Shown here piece by piece: positions 23,988 to 35,099 of a DNA stretch of 64,000 nucleotides. Position numbers and translations under genes: made by a program. Each line of letters starts with the position of its first letter. The first letter of the stretch is position 1. The notes below the pieces were generated by a model. That model did no database searches and was not told the origin of the DNA. It was given only the letters and a program-made list of their open reading frames with translations. Origin of the DNA: Rhizophagus clarus (Eukaryota; Glomeromycota; Glomeromycetes; Glomerales; Glomeraceae); the NCBI GenBank assembly GCA_015698045.1, contig BLAL01000040.1, positions 598,501 through 662,500 of the forward strand, given 5' to 3'.

Positions 23988-24128
23988 GATTTTTAAATGA
24001 AAGAAAAACGTTTAACAATTTATTACAAAGATTATTTTTAGAAGAAATAATTTTTACAATATTAAATATTCGATTACGATAAAAAAAAAGGCAAAAAATT
24101 AAATAAAAGGCACAAAACCTTGAATGAA

Positions 24129-24147
24129 ACTAAATTTGTATATATAT
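24129..24147 (-). promoter_or_regulatory. TATA-like box of F-box copy C
   Basis: On the gene strand it reads GATATATATACAAATTTAGT, the counterpart of TATATAAATTTAG in the paralogues with a small insertion. It directly abuts the CGG-N9-CCG palindrome. Confidence 0.45.
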
Positions 24148-24162
24148 CGGAGCCAAACTCCG
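24148..24162. promoter_or_regulatory. CGG-N9-CCG palindrome upstream of F-box copy C
   Basis: The sequence is CGGAGCCAAACTCCG, identical to the site upstream of copy E and of the same length as the other four. Confidence 0.65.
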
Positions 24163-26204
24163 GTTATTCAAATCATTTAGGATGATAATCATCTGATTTA
24201 GTAGTGATTTACTGAGAATTGCTTGTTCATAAAAGTACTATGCATTTAAAGAGGTTATCATATGTTGATCATATTAATTGCCAAATTTCATAAAGCGTTT
24301 ATGACTTCATTTTTCTTAATTTATTATGAAATTGATTCGTAATTTTTTTTTATATCTGCACGTCAGTGACGTCATAAACTACAAATTATAGACGCAGCTA
24401 AAAATGCGACACTATGTTTATAGATCGATATAATTAATACTGCAACATACCAGATTTTCGAAGATAAACGTCACGGTAAAATACGTCACAGTTGCCGATT
24501 GCCGTAGCAGTTATGTCACACCCTTGACGCATGACGTAAATCTTGCCGTATGATGTATTGCATTAGTACATATCACGTTATATAATCGATAGTCAATACG
24601 TACCTTATAACTATCTTGGATAATAAAGTCAATTTCAAATCGGATAAAATGAGATGCACGGTTAATATCGAAATATTAAATTATGCTCAGTTTTAGAGAA
24701 TCAGTTTTTGAATTATAGTGACTTAATAAATATTTACAATAAAATATTAAATAATTAGACTTTATAATCTATTTGTACTAATACGACATATATATATTAT
24801 ACTGTATATGGTACGTCAAATCCCATTGTTGCCTTACTACCTCTTTCACTGAGGATTTTTTTTTAGCAGATCTAAAAAAACGATGATATTATAAATTTGT
24901 AAACTATGCAATTAAGCTAATTGTTTCGGCAATTAGAATGCGTATACTCTTTCCGATAATAATAATAAATATTATACATTACAAATAAAAATCAAGTATG
25001 ATACTTATACTGTGACTCAATATACCGTTTCTAAAGTCTGAAAACTTTATTCGTGAAAAAACTTTGATGCGAATCAATTTATTTTCGATATTACGTTACG
25101 CGAGAAACTCGTGCCTATTGAGAAATCCTTACTTGATTGTACCAGTTTGTTAATATGTATCATCAAAATATCGAGAGTGTCACACAATCTAGAATTCTCC
25201 ATGTTACATCCTGAATTTTTCCAATACATGTTCGGAAAATGTCTAGAAAAAAAAACACTTTCACACCCATTTTAGAGCTTCCATTTGAAAGTCATAATGA
25301 GATTCGAATTATTCGAAAGCTTTTGAAATGTAGATTCGAATATGATTCGAACCTACCCAATATTCGAATCTTTCATGTGATTTTTGAATAATAAATTTAA
25401 CATTTTAATTGAAGTTTTTTTTTTTAATAAAATAAAATAAATTATTTAAAAACTAAAATGAATTTTTAAAGAAAAAATTTATTGGATCGACATATCAGAT
25501 ATAGTAACCTCAGAAAAAAAGAAAATATAATGACACGTAAAGTTGTACAAATCATCATTTTGCTGAATAACTTTATATTTGAATCATATGGAATATTCTG
25601 GTATATTCAAATCATATGGTACTTTATTATATTTATATTTAGCTGATATAATTAGGGCCAAAATTCCCACACAAAGGTAACAATTTATTGAAAGAAAAAG
25701 GAAAACGTGATAAATTGTAACACGTATTGGGCGTCTTTTTTTACTTCTACTTTTAATTGAGTTAAAGTTCATGTTTTCGATTCATAATCATATTTGAATA
25801 TCCGAATATTCGAATATTCTAATTTCAAAAGGAAGTCCTAACCCGCAATAATTATTTATTTCCATATGAAGTATAATAATACCTTAATCCGTGAATGGAT
25901 AAAAGATGTAAATAATAGTCACTTTATTTAATCCATGATGTCATTACTAACTAATTGATGTTAGTAAAATATTTTAATTTATATAACGAGGAAAAGTACT
26001 ACACAACTATACGACTATACGTGTGTTGAAATTCGATCAAGTTTGGTGAAAAATTTTTACTTAATTATGATAAACATAATAAACCTCACTATTAACCGAA
26101 AAGAATTCATTATTTACAAAGTATGTTATATGAGAATGTTTCTATAATTTGCATAAGAAATATAAGAAATAACAAATAAACGAGTTATTTTTTTTTTTGA
26201 AAAA
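24163..26204. other. Intergenic stretch between F-box copies C and D
   Basis: No gene is supported. A run of ATTCGAATATTCGAA-type words occurs at about 25300-25390 and 25790-25825, and may be an eroded palindromic repeat. The 62-codon minus-strand ORF at 25584-25772 has no recognisable features. Confidence 0.45.
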
Positions 26205-27659
26205 TTAATAGTATATACCTCCTTCAAAATCACACCTAAAATCTTTAATTACTCCATTATTTTTATATTTATTGAACAATTTCAAATAATCCTCCCCTGT
26301 ATATAGAATATCAGATGTAAGTATAGAAAGTGCGGGTCGACCCTTCCAATTTTTAAAGAATTCTTCCAAATTTTCCAAGGGAAATCGAAAATCGTTAAAA
26401 AATCTAATTTCTCTTAGATTTGTTGGTGCTGATCTAATTAATACTTTTAATAATTCTTTCCCAGTTTCTTCTTTATCAACATTTGATATACTTAATAATA
26501 ATGATTTCAAATTTTGACAAGTTTTCAATAACTTTTCAAATTCAATGAAATGTTCTGTTGTTGATAAAAATAATAGCGACAAATATTCAACCAAAGGACA
26601 ATGTTTGCAGATTTTGTAAATTAAATCAAGAGATTCTTCTTCAAAATTATCTTCATCATAATAATCAAACTCAAAATATCTTAATAGAATTTTTCTTATA
26701 TGCCCTCCACTATTTTCAATTATAGTAGAAGCTTCACCTAATGTAATGTCTTCTATATTAAAGATCTCAAGTTCATTGGCAAACATTTTTAATTGATTTG
26801 TAGAAAAAGGTATAAAAATACCACTAATTATTAATGTTTTTAATTTATGAAATTTTGTAAGTAAATTTTGTATAATTCCATGTTCGTAAAATTCAATATA
26901 TTGAAGGTATATTTTTAAATGATTTAGAATATCTGCCTTTTCTGATAATGCAAGAAAAATTTCTTTATAAGGATCTTCTATAAAGTCATCATTTTCAAAA
27001 TCATCCTTCAACTCAAAATATTTTAAATTTCTTTGACTTTCAATTAACTTAACCACTCCATAATTCACGCTTATTTTTTTGTTTATAATAATGAGACTTT
27101 GTATATGTTGACAAATACGTGCTAATCCATAAAAATATGAAGAATCAATAGACGTATCACATTTTAATTCGCAGAGTGATTCAAGACGAGCTTTAGCTTC
27201 CGGGAAATAAAAAATCTGGTGCTTAATTGATTTAATATTTAAATATTTTAATTCAGGACATTTCCTCATTAGGAGATCATAAATTTCTTGTTGCAAAAGA
27301 AATTGGTTATATAAATCTAAAGTTCCTGTAAAAATTACAGAATTCAATACTTCTACATCAAAACTTCTGCAGAAAGATAAATAATCAAATAAAAGTGACT
27401 GGTGTAAAATTGGAGGTAACAGAATTCCTTGTCTTATTAAAAGTTCTTTAGTATTATCAGGTAAATAAAAAGCAATAACAGAGTATAATGAATTTTTGTT
27501 ATTATAATTAATATTATAACGCCAAGGATTTTTCCATAAAATTGGAATAGCAGTTTCACACCAAAATCTATTAGTCATTAGACATGAAAAGAGAGATTTT
27601 GAATCATCTTGTAATTCTTCAAAAATCAAGAAAAAAATATCTTTGTTAAGTTTAGGCAT
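26205..27659 (-). CDS. F-box/LRR-like protein, copy D
   Basis: I choose the ATG at 27659, giving 484 residues that begin MPKLNKDIFFLIFEELQDDS, in line with the paralogues. An ATG 39 bases further upstream would add a Phe-rich leader encoded by a poly-A/T tract, which is unlikely to be real. The F-box continues MTNRFWCETAIPILWKNPW. Changes from the family include FANELEIFNIEDITLGEAS where others have LETFNIDFISLNDAS, and ESLDLIYKICKHCPLVEYL. The C-terminal RPALSILTSDILY is kept. The upstream block ATTCTGTGCGACTGTAAC and the TTGATCA/TGTTTCACA-like element are present at 27740-27780, but the CGG-N9-CCG palindrome is missing. Confidence 0.9.
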   Translation of the reverse strand: MPKLNKDIFFLIFEELQDDSKSLFSCLMTNRFWCETAIPILWKNPWRYNINYNNKNSLYSVIAFYLPDNTKELLIRQGILLPPILHQSLLFDYLSFCRSFDVEVLNSVIFTGTLDLYNQFLLQQEIYDLLMRKCPELKYLNIKSIKHQIFYFPEAKARLESLCELKCDTSIDSSYFYGLARICQHIQSLIIINKKISVNYGVVKLIESQRNLKYFELKDDFENDDFIEDPYKEIFLALSEKADILNHLKIYLQYIEFYEHGIIQNLLTKFHKLKTLIISGIFIPFSTNQLKMFANELEIFNIEDITLGEASTIIENSGGHIRKILLRYFEFDYYDEDNFEEESLDLIYKICKHCPLVEYLSLLFLSTTEHFIEFEKLLKTCQNLKSLLLSISNVDKEETGKELLKVLIRSAPTNLREIRFFNDFRFPLENLEEFFKNWKGRPALSILTSDILYTGEDYLKLFNKYKNNGVIKDFRCDFEGGIYY

Positions 27660-28453
27660 TCTTCTATAAAAAAAAAAAAAAAAAGTTAAAAGGAACAATA
27701 AACTCTGAATAAATTAAGTATATATAAGACGAATTGGATTATTCTGTGCGACTGTAACGCTAATCAAGTAATGTTTCACAACATTAAAGCATTATGCCTT
27801 TTAAAGCGATTTAACCGATTTAGCCGATTTACCGTGATTTTACTGATTCATTTTAAACGATCACCAGCTTATATTAAAGCCTGTTTATAAAGTATACAAG
27901 TACTGTACATGAAATCTGAAAAAAAAAAGTGATACGACAAAATTTCTTAAAATAAATTATTTTGTTCAATCAAATTTCCGATTAAATTTTTTTATTTTCA
28001 AATTATTTTATCAAAAGAAAAATTTTCAGCCACAAAATGAATAATTGAAGTTTATTGTAAGAAATTCAATCTATTGCCAGCATTACCGATCACATACACT
28101 CAAGTGCGAGCTATGTGAGTGAGGTTATTATTGGTTTATTTCTCTTTTAATACGATAGTATATTACATGGTTACACTTTACATTTCACCTATTATATTTA
28201 TTTCACGAAGAGAATTTCGAAATATAGATATGTTTTCAATTAATTTTTTTATTTTTATAAGAAGAGTATTTAAAAAATGTAGATTGATAATTAGCACATA
28301 ATGTTGTAATCGAGTAAAAAATCATGAGCAACGTGATCTTTTATTAATAATTTTAAAAATATAATAAATTAATCAAAAATACTGTACGTCTATTTAATAA
28401 TTAAATTTTGATAAAAATTTTTACATGTAATAAACCTACAATTATGATACTTA
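27660..28453. other. Intergenic stretch between F-box copies D and E
   Basis: Contains the partial promoter of copy D. AAGTATATATAAGACG near 27716-27731 may be the TATA region. No gene is recognised; the 60-codon plus-strand ORF at 28119 looks random. Confidence 0.4.
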
Positions 28454-29956
28454 TTAATCAAAAGAATTATAATATATTTTTCTTACAGAATAGCACTTGA
28501 AATCTTTAATTACTCCATTATTTTTATATTTATTGATCAGTTTCACATAATCCTTCTCTTTATACAGAGGATCAGAAGTTAGTATAGAAAGCGCGGGCCG
28601 ATCCTTCCAATTTTTAAAGAACTCCTCCAAGTTATTCAAAGAAAATTGAAAATCGTTTAAAAATCTGATTTCTCTTAAATTAGTTGGTGCTGATCTAATT
28701 AATAAATTTAATAATTCTTCACCAATTTCTTTTTTATCATCAACATCTGATATAATCAATAATAATGATCTCAAATTTTGACATGTTTTTAATAACTTTT
28801 CAAATTCAATGAAATGTTCTGTTGTTGATGAAAGTAGTAATGACAAATATTCAATCACAGGACAATTTATGTAGACTTTACGAATAAAATTGAGAGAATC
28901 TTTATCAAAGTCATCATACCAATATTCGTAATCATAATATCTTAATAGAATTTCCTTGAGATTTCCTCCACTATTTTCAATTATAATAGAAGCATCATTT
29001 AAAGAAATGAAATCAATATTAAAGATTTCAAGTTCATGATATACCAACATATTTAATTGTTTCTTAGAAAAAGGAATGTGATCGTTAATAATTAATGTTT
29101 TTAATTTATGAAATTCTGCGAGTACAACTTGTATGATTGTGTGTTCATAATATAAACTGATAGACTGAGGTGATATTATTAAATGATTAAGAACATCTGC
29201 GTTATTCTCTAATGCAAGTAGAATTTCTTCATAAGGATCTTCTATAAATTCTTTATCATCAAAATCATCCTTCAACTCAAAATATTTTAAATTCTTTTGA
29301 TTTTCAATTAATTTAACCGCTCCATAATTGACATTTATTTTTTTGTTTATAATAATGAGTCTTTGTATATACTGACAAATACGTGCTAACCCATAAAAGT
29401 ATGAAGGATCAATAGATGTATCACATTTTAATTCACAAAGTGATTCAAGACGAGCTTTAGCTTCCGGGAAATAAAAAATTTGATGCTTAATTGATTTAAT
29501 GTTTAAATACTTTAATTCTGGACATTTTCTCATTAGAAGATTATAAATTTCTTGTCGCAAAAGGAATTGACTATATAAGTCTAAAAGTCCCATGGATATT
29601 ATAGAATTCAAAACCTCTACATCAAAACTTCTGCAGAAAGATAAATAATCATATAAGAGTGATTGATGTAAAATTGGAGATGTCAAGATTCCATTACTTG
29701 TTAAAAGTTTTTTAATATCATTTCTTGGTCTTATTAAAAGTTTTTTAATATCATCGGGTAAATAAAAAGCGATAACAGAGTATAATGAATTTTTATTACT
29801 GTAATTAATATTATAACGCCAAGGATTTTTCCATAATGTTGGAATAGTAGTTTCGCACCAAAATCTATTAACCATTAGACATGAAAAGAGAGATTTTGAA
29901 TCTTCTTGAAGTTCTTCAAAAATAAAAAGAAGAATATCTTTGTTAAGTTTCGACAT
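28454..29956 (-). CDS. F-box/LRR-like protein, copy E, with an internal duplication
   Basis: At 500 residues it is the longest copy. The F-box is typical (KDILLFIFEELQEDSKSLFS, then RFWCETTIPTLWKNPW). Just after YLPDD it has a short in-frame tandem duplication: IKKLLIRPRN is followed by DIKKLLTSNG, and the DNA shows the repeated word CTTATTAAAAGTTTTTTAATATCAT-like at 29700-29757. This explains the extra length. The acidic loop reads DDFDDKEFIEDPYEE. The C-terminus runs past the usual IYY by four residues. The palindrome and TATA-like box lie 148 bases upstream. Confidence 0.9.
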   Translation of the reverse strand: MSKLNKDILLFIFEELQEDSKSLFSCLMVNRFWCETTIPTLWKNPWRYNINYSNKNSLYSVIAFYLPDDIKKLLIRPRNDIKKLLTSNGILTSPILHQSLLYDYLSFCRSFDVEVLNSIISMGLLDLYSQFLLRQEIYNLLMRKCPELKYLNIKSIKHQIFYFPEAKARLESLCELKCDTSIDPSYFYGLARICQYIQRLIIINKKINVNYGAVKLIENQKNLKYFELKDDFDDKEFIEDPYEEILLALENNADVLNHLIISPQSISLYYEHTIIQVVLAEFHKLKTLIINDHIPFSKKQLNMLVYHELEIFNIDFISLNDASIIIENSGGNLKEILLRYYDYEYWYDDFDKDSLNFIRKVYINCPVIEYLSLLLSSTTEHFIEFEKLLKTCQNLRSLLLIISDVDDKKEIGEELLNLLIRSAPTNLREIRFLNDFQFSLNNLEEFFKNWKDRPALSILTSDPLYKEKDYVKLINKYKNNGVIKDFKCYSVRKIYYNSFD

Positions 29957-30073
29957 GATTTTTTATCCAATAAAAACCCGTTCTTAATGATTCTTTCCGA
30001 CTAAAATATTTTTAAAAATAATAATTATTTACGAGAAAAAAAAATTAAAAAGGAAAAAAAAATATTCCGAAAT

Positions 30074-30090
30074 TACTAAATTTATATAAA
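30074..30090 (-). promoter_or_regulatory. TATA-like box of F-box copy E
   Basis: On the gene strand it reads TTTATATAAATTTAGTAAT, at the same place relative to the palindrome as in copies F and G. Confidence 0.5.
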
Positions 30091-30103
30091 TAATAAAAAA
30101 ACT

Positions 30104-30118
30104 CGGAGCCAAACTCCG
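30104..30118. promoter_or_regulatory. CGG-N9-CCG palindrome upstream of F-box copy E
   Basis: The core is CGGAGCCAAACTCCG, and the symmetry extends two bases each side to CTCGGAGCC...CTCCGAG. It is the most symmetric of the six sites. Confidence 0.7.
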
Positions 30119-31328
30119 AGCAAATTAAATTATTCCGTGCGACTATAACACAAATAGTGTTGCAAAAATCATACCCTAATTTAGTGGTGATTTACTATAG
30201 TTATTTTAACGATCATTATGGTGTGTCAACTCTAAAGCGACTATAGGCGAAAAAAATTTTAAATTTACTACGTAGAATAAGAATATGAAGAGAGCTATAA
30301 TTTCATTATGATAAATTTTTCAGAAAAAATAAATGAATAATTACAAAAAAAAGATACGCATAATTTATAATCGCTAGTTTGTTTTAAATGCTAGTGTTGC
30401 CAATGACAATTATTAACGTACCCTCCGTAGGTTGGAAGTTACGTATCTCACGTCCATAAACTGTTAGTTTGTCCATTTAGTTAGTACAAATGTTCATTTA
30501 CGGAAAATACTAAAATACGTCTTTGATTACATTACGCAAATATTATGGTATTTTTCTTATGCATGTTAAAAAAATAAAATAAATAATTATTAATAAATAC
30601 ATAGAATTCTGCTAATTTTAACTAGTATTGCTGTAAGAAGTTAAATTCCTCGTTTAGGAGATCCAGAATTATTAAAGAGCAGCATTAGTTATATAAATAT
30701 GTGGAATATAAATCATAACATAGTACAAACCTACCAGATAAATTAACATTTTTGATGCCACAATTTTTTCACTATGAGGGTTCAAGAATAATTCAACAAT
30801 TGTCATAGTAAATACTGTTGAATCGTTTGAGGGGAATACTTTTCTCATTATAATCTCCATGTACCAATTAGACCGTCAAGATGATCAAAAGCCCGTTACG
30901 TTTCAGTTGAATAAGGTGTAATTTCTTCCACTTTGCTCAACCGCCTACCGTTAACTTGACAGTGGACAGATTTCCACCTGATATACAGTATCCAGTAAAT
31001 GAACCACAGGTAGTATGGCAATAATGGTCAAATAAATTGTATATATTAATACAAACTTATTAGCAATTTATTTACTTAATGTGAGATACAAATAAAGAAA
31101 ATGTATGACCTGACGAATAATTTTTGTATTTCTGTGTAATTTCGACGTTGGCAGCCTGTTCAGCTTTTATAGCAGCTTAAATTCCTTTTCGTACAAACTG
31201 AAACATCATATCAATACTTTGACGACAATTGGCTCTAAAGTGAATGTGAATAATGTAAAAAAAAAATATTGTTAATGTTATAATAATATACTTTGAATAC
31301 CGTCTTTTCTATTGATTCTTTGATGTTG
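30119..31328. other. Intergenic stretch upstream of F-box copy E
   Basis: The conserved block ATTATTCCGTGCGACTATAAC follows the palindrome. Beyond it no gene is supported. Confidence 0.4.
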
Positions 31329-31647
31329 CTAACAATCTTCTTTATTTATATCAATATCAATATGTGAAAATTCATGATAAACAGAAAGAATTTCGTCAGT
31401 ATAACTTAAATTTTCCACTAGTAGAATATTTAGAGAAAGGTTGTCATTAGGATCCGTATTCGATGAAAATTCTTTTTCTATCAGAGTATTGTTATTATTC
31501 AAAATATTTATTCATTTTTACTACTAATTTGTGGTAACTTGAATTTTTTTTTGGACTTTGAGTTACAGAAGCAGCATGTTTATTTATGTTTTGAGTTATA
31601 TAATAAATATGTTTCTTCGATTTTTGAGTTGCACGAGCGTAAACCAT
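31329..31647 (-). pseudogene. Small hypothetical gene with a frameshift
   Basis: Two frames on the minus strand read as one protein. The first, from an ATG at 31647, gives MVYARATQKSKKHIYYITQN and continues to HKLVVKMNKYF. The second continues NNNNTLIEKEF and ends DIDINKEDC before TAG at 31329-31331. A one-base change near 31495-31505 in an AT-rich run would join them. The first frame is open further upstream with basic sequence (FKLKRKSALRKYYK), so there may be an earlier start or exon. I do not recognise the family. It is either a broken gene or an intact one with a sequence error. Confidence 0.4.
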
Positions 31648-32794
31648 TTTATAATATTTTCTTAAAGCAGACTTTCTTTTTAACTTGAACGTGAAATATT
31701 TGATGTGGTTTATTTAATAATAATAATTTATTTAACATGATTTAATCAATAGTTTATAAAGTTTATTATAAGCTATCATAAAGTTTAATTACTATACTAT
31801 ACTAATTATAAAACAATATAAAAAGAGAGTAATTATAAAAAGTAGCTTAATAATAGTTGTCTTAAAATATTAGCAATTACCGTCTTTTACTTTATTCTAT
31901 TAATTACTATTCTTTTTTAAAAATAAGAATCAGTATTTAAATCGATGATTTTAATAAAATTAGGTGAGTTGTATCAAAAATCTTTGTCAAAGCAAATACA
32001 ACAATCAGACACATTTAATAGATGTGATACTGAGATAGAAGAGGAATGGTCGGCGGTCGGTCAATTTGTCAGTAGATTAATAATCAGGATCGTAAGAAAT
32101 TTATTGATATAACAATCATAATTTACTCTATTAAATGTTCCGTAAAATTATAGGACGGTTATTGTGGTCCAATTAATGTAATGTAATTTAATGATGCTCT
32201 TTGAAATAATCAAAGATAAATAATACACAGCCTACTACTACAGTTCTATCAACCAGTGAAACCGATTATAATATTTTCGAGACAATAGTATAGGTTAAGA
32301 ATAGTAATTTTACTTTTAGAACAATTAGAACGATCAGTAAGCTTTCTAATAAACTTCTTCCAAATCATTTAATTCAAAGTCAATTCGAGAACAGCCACTT
32401 ATTTAAAATCAAGCGTGGTTAGATTGAATAACCTCTCACATACAAACTCTTGGTAGATTTGAATAAGTCAACTCAATTGCAGATAAATTCTTAATATTGG
32501 TGAGATACATCATAAAAAAAAATATATTTATTTTCACAACATTTACACAATTAATTTAATATTGTTTTATTATAAACCACTTTCGTAAAAATTACATCTT
32601 TGGAAATCGGTCTATATTTATTATTTAAGTATAAATATTATTATTTTAAGATTTCACAACTAATGTTATAAAACAATGGCTTTTTTTTTTTACAATTCGT
32701 GATTATTTCGCTAATATACGTAATTTAACGTTTCTTCCTTCTTCAGTAATTGTGTTTATCGTATAGTGTTGAAAATTATAACAAATCATCATTG
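31648..32794. other. Intergenic stretch, no gene recognised
   Basis: AT-rich sequence with no ORF of note. The end near 32760-32794 is the 3' flank of the kinase-like gene. Confidence 0.45.
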
Positions 32795-33867
32795 TTATAG
32801 ATCATTCTTCAATCGGTTTAAAATTTCGTATACTTCTTCAATATCGGGCCTTGATTTTGGTTCGAAATCCCAACATTCTTGATAAAGATTTTGATACTTT
32901 GCAGGTGTACCTTCGATTGGTTCTTCTCTAAGATTCATATAAAGAATGTGAAAAGCTATTTCATGTATTGAAAGATTAAGAAAAGGAGGATATCCACTTG
33001 AAATTTCCCATAATAAAACACCTAAACTATAAATATCAGACTTCTTGTCTTTTTTACACCCGATATTTTTAAAACGTTGTGGATCAATATATTCTTTCAT
33101 CTTATAATCATCATCCATCAAATAACAACTTCTAATTTCTCCTATCATTTTAGTTAATCCAAGGTCTGCAATTAATAATTTTCCATTATTTACTAATATA
33201 TTATTTGAGTGCTATAAAAAATATTGAAAATATTTTAATATTAAAATTATCTTTGGAAATAAAGTTACAAATAAAATAAATCCCCTTTACCAAATTTCCA
33301 TGGATTATTTTTTTTGGAGTGTAAAAATTTCAATCCGTTAGTAATATCCAATGCCATTTGAATTTTATCACTCCATTTCAATGAGGTAAACTCTTTTTTT
33401 AAATAATCTCGTAAATTTCCACCATTTGCATATTCTGATACCAAAATATAAGACTCTAAATCTAATAATTAAATATAAATAAATCAGATGAACTATATAC
33501 AGTAATTAAACCATAAAATTAACGCAAACTTTCTGTTATTCCTAGAACACGATTGATATTTTGATAATCAATCTCATGAAGAAGGTTTAGCTAAAAAAAT
33601 TTATAATTTATTTGTAATAATATCAAGTTAATATACTGAATAACACCTCATAATTACCTCATTAGCAAACTTATCATATGCCTTATCTGAATTTTTGTTA
33701 AGAAAAAACTTTAGTACGACTAATCCTATGTCAGCCAAATTCGCTTTATTCACTTGACCGAAATCTCCATCACCAATTTTAACTATTTGACTAAATTTAT
33801 CATTATCAAAATAACGAATTTTTCCATTCTTTATCTTTTCTTCAATCCATTCTTTTATCAATGTCAT
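32795..33867 (-). CDS. TKL-type kinase-like gene, HRD motif changed to HGN, frameshifted
   Basis: I model four exons: 33658-33867, 33530-33590, 33291-33461 and 32795-33211, with GT-AG introns between. The protein shows a glycine loop (KIGDGDFGQVNKA), the VAIK-type lysine (VVLKFF), YILVSEYANGGNLRDYL as the hinge region, IIHGNLHSNNILV in place of HRDLHxxNILV, DLG for DFG, and a C-lobe with SDIYSLGVLLWEISSGYPPF and a terminal SRPDIEEVYEIL. The catalytic Asp of HRD is Asn, so it is probably a pseudokinase. A run of eight A (33308-33315, gene strand) has one base too many for the reading frame between LHSKK and IIHGN, so the copy is dead or the run is miscounted. It sits inside the F-box cluster with no operon-like link. 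Confidence 0.8.
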
Positions 33868-34771
33868 AATGTCATAAAACTCACAGTAGTAAAAAAAAAA
33901 AAATTTTTTTTATTATTGCAAATGAGCGTTGTTGCAATGATGCATGCACAGAAGCATTTGTATCTTAGTTAACTCGTACAGCGACCTTTGAGGTTACGCA
34001 AAACCTGATTGGTCAGATTTGCATAACATAATACGATACAATACCTTTATGCAAAAGTTGTAAGGTAATGCGTTCAGAACAAGCATTTTAAGAAATTAAA
34101 TAGGATCTTGTCAAAACATGTAATCCCCGTTTAATCAAACGTCAAGAAAAACTATTTTAAAAATTTTAACCAATATTACAACTTGCCTATTAACACAAAT
34201 AATACGGTGCAGGATTTCTCTTAAAACGCGTATGAAACATCTTTCTCAAATAATTCAAGCACTTATTGAAACCAATAATGCTAAAATAATTTATGATTTA
34301 TGATAACATTAAGTGAAATGGCTAATAAATCTATTCCCGAAAATTTGTCCTGATACAATGCTTTTAAGATAAGATTATTTTGATATAAATAAAGTACTAA
34401 AATATCAAATGATAATGTAAAATAATTTCAAAATTAACAAAATAAAAATATTAAATTTTTTTCTTTTTCTTTCATAAAATATAATTATTTCATATGAAGA
34501 ATGAGCTCATTCCTTAACTATGTCAACATATTTTTATTTATTAAACCTTGAAAAACATATTAAATCTATAAAGAATTTCATTATCGGTATCAAATTACAT
34601 TCAATTAGAAATGTTAACTGTTATAAAATTATTATTTTTGCTATTAATTACATTTACTGTTCTCACAATAATATAATAAATAATTTTGGTACTATATGAT
34701 TGATAAAGCTTTTTTTTCTTTTTGCGGAAAAAGCATTCAGAGTATTTATTCACAGTAACTTAACTTTTGTA
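33868..34771. other. Upstream region of the kinase-like gene
   Basis: No gene is visible. A poly-A/poly-T palindrome-like stretch lies at 33891-33911 just before the kinase start. Confidence 0.4.
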
Positions 34772-34910
34772 TTATCTCTGTTTTCAAAATGGTTGATACT
34801 GTTGTGTTTGGAAGAAAAAAAAAGAAAACCGGACGAAAACCGGACGAACATTGGTATTCGAATATTTAATCACAAATAAATAACATCAACCATTTTGAAA
34901 ACGGCGATAA
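34772..34910. mobile_element. TIR mini-element, copy 1 (TTATC...CCGTTTTCAAAATGG type)
   Basis: The left end reads TTATCTCTGTTTTCAAAATG and the right end CATTTTGAAAACGGCGATAA. The interior contains the direct repeat AAAACCGGACGAAAACCGGACGAA and ATTGGTATTCGAATATTTAATCAC. A second, inverted copy with an expanded repeat is at 54836-55016. It is non-coding. No clear target-site duplication was found. Confidence 0.75.
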
Positions 34911-35099
34911 ATTGTAGTCATTATTCCTTATCTGTTGTGATTGCCGATCGCTGTTGTGCAACTGTGGTACGTTTTAATAAGGTCGTCATTCAATTATAAA
35001 AAAAACCTTTTATTCCGTTTGTACATAAATTGGTCATTAATCCAATATGGGAGAATTTAAGCTCAGTGACGATGTACAGTAATTGAATAAATAAAAGAT

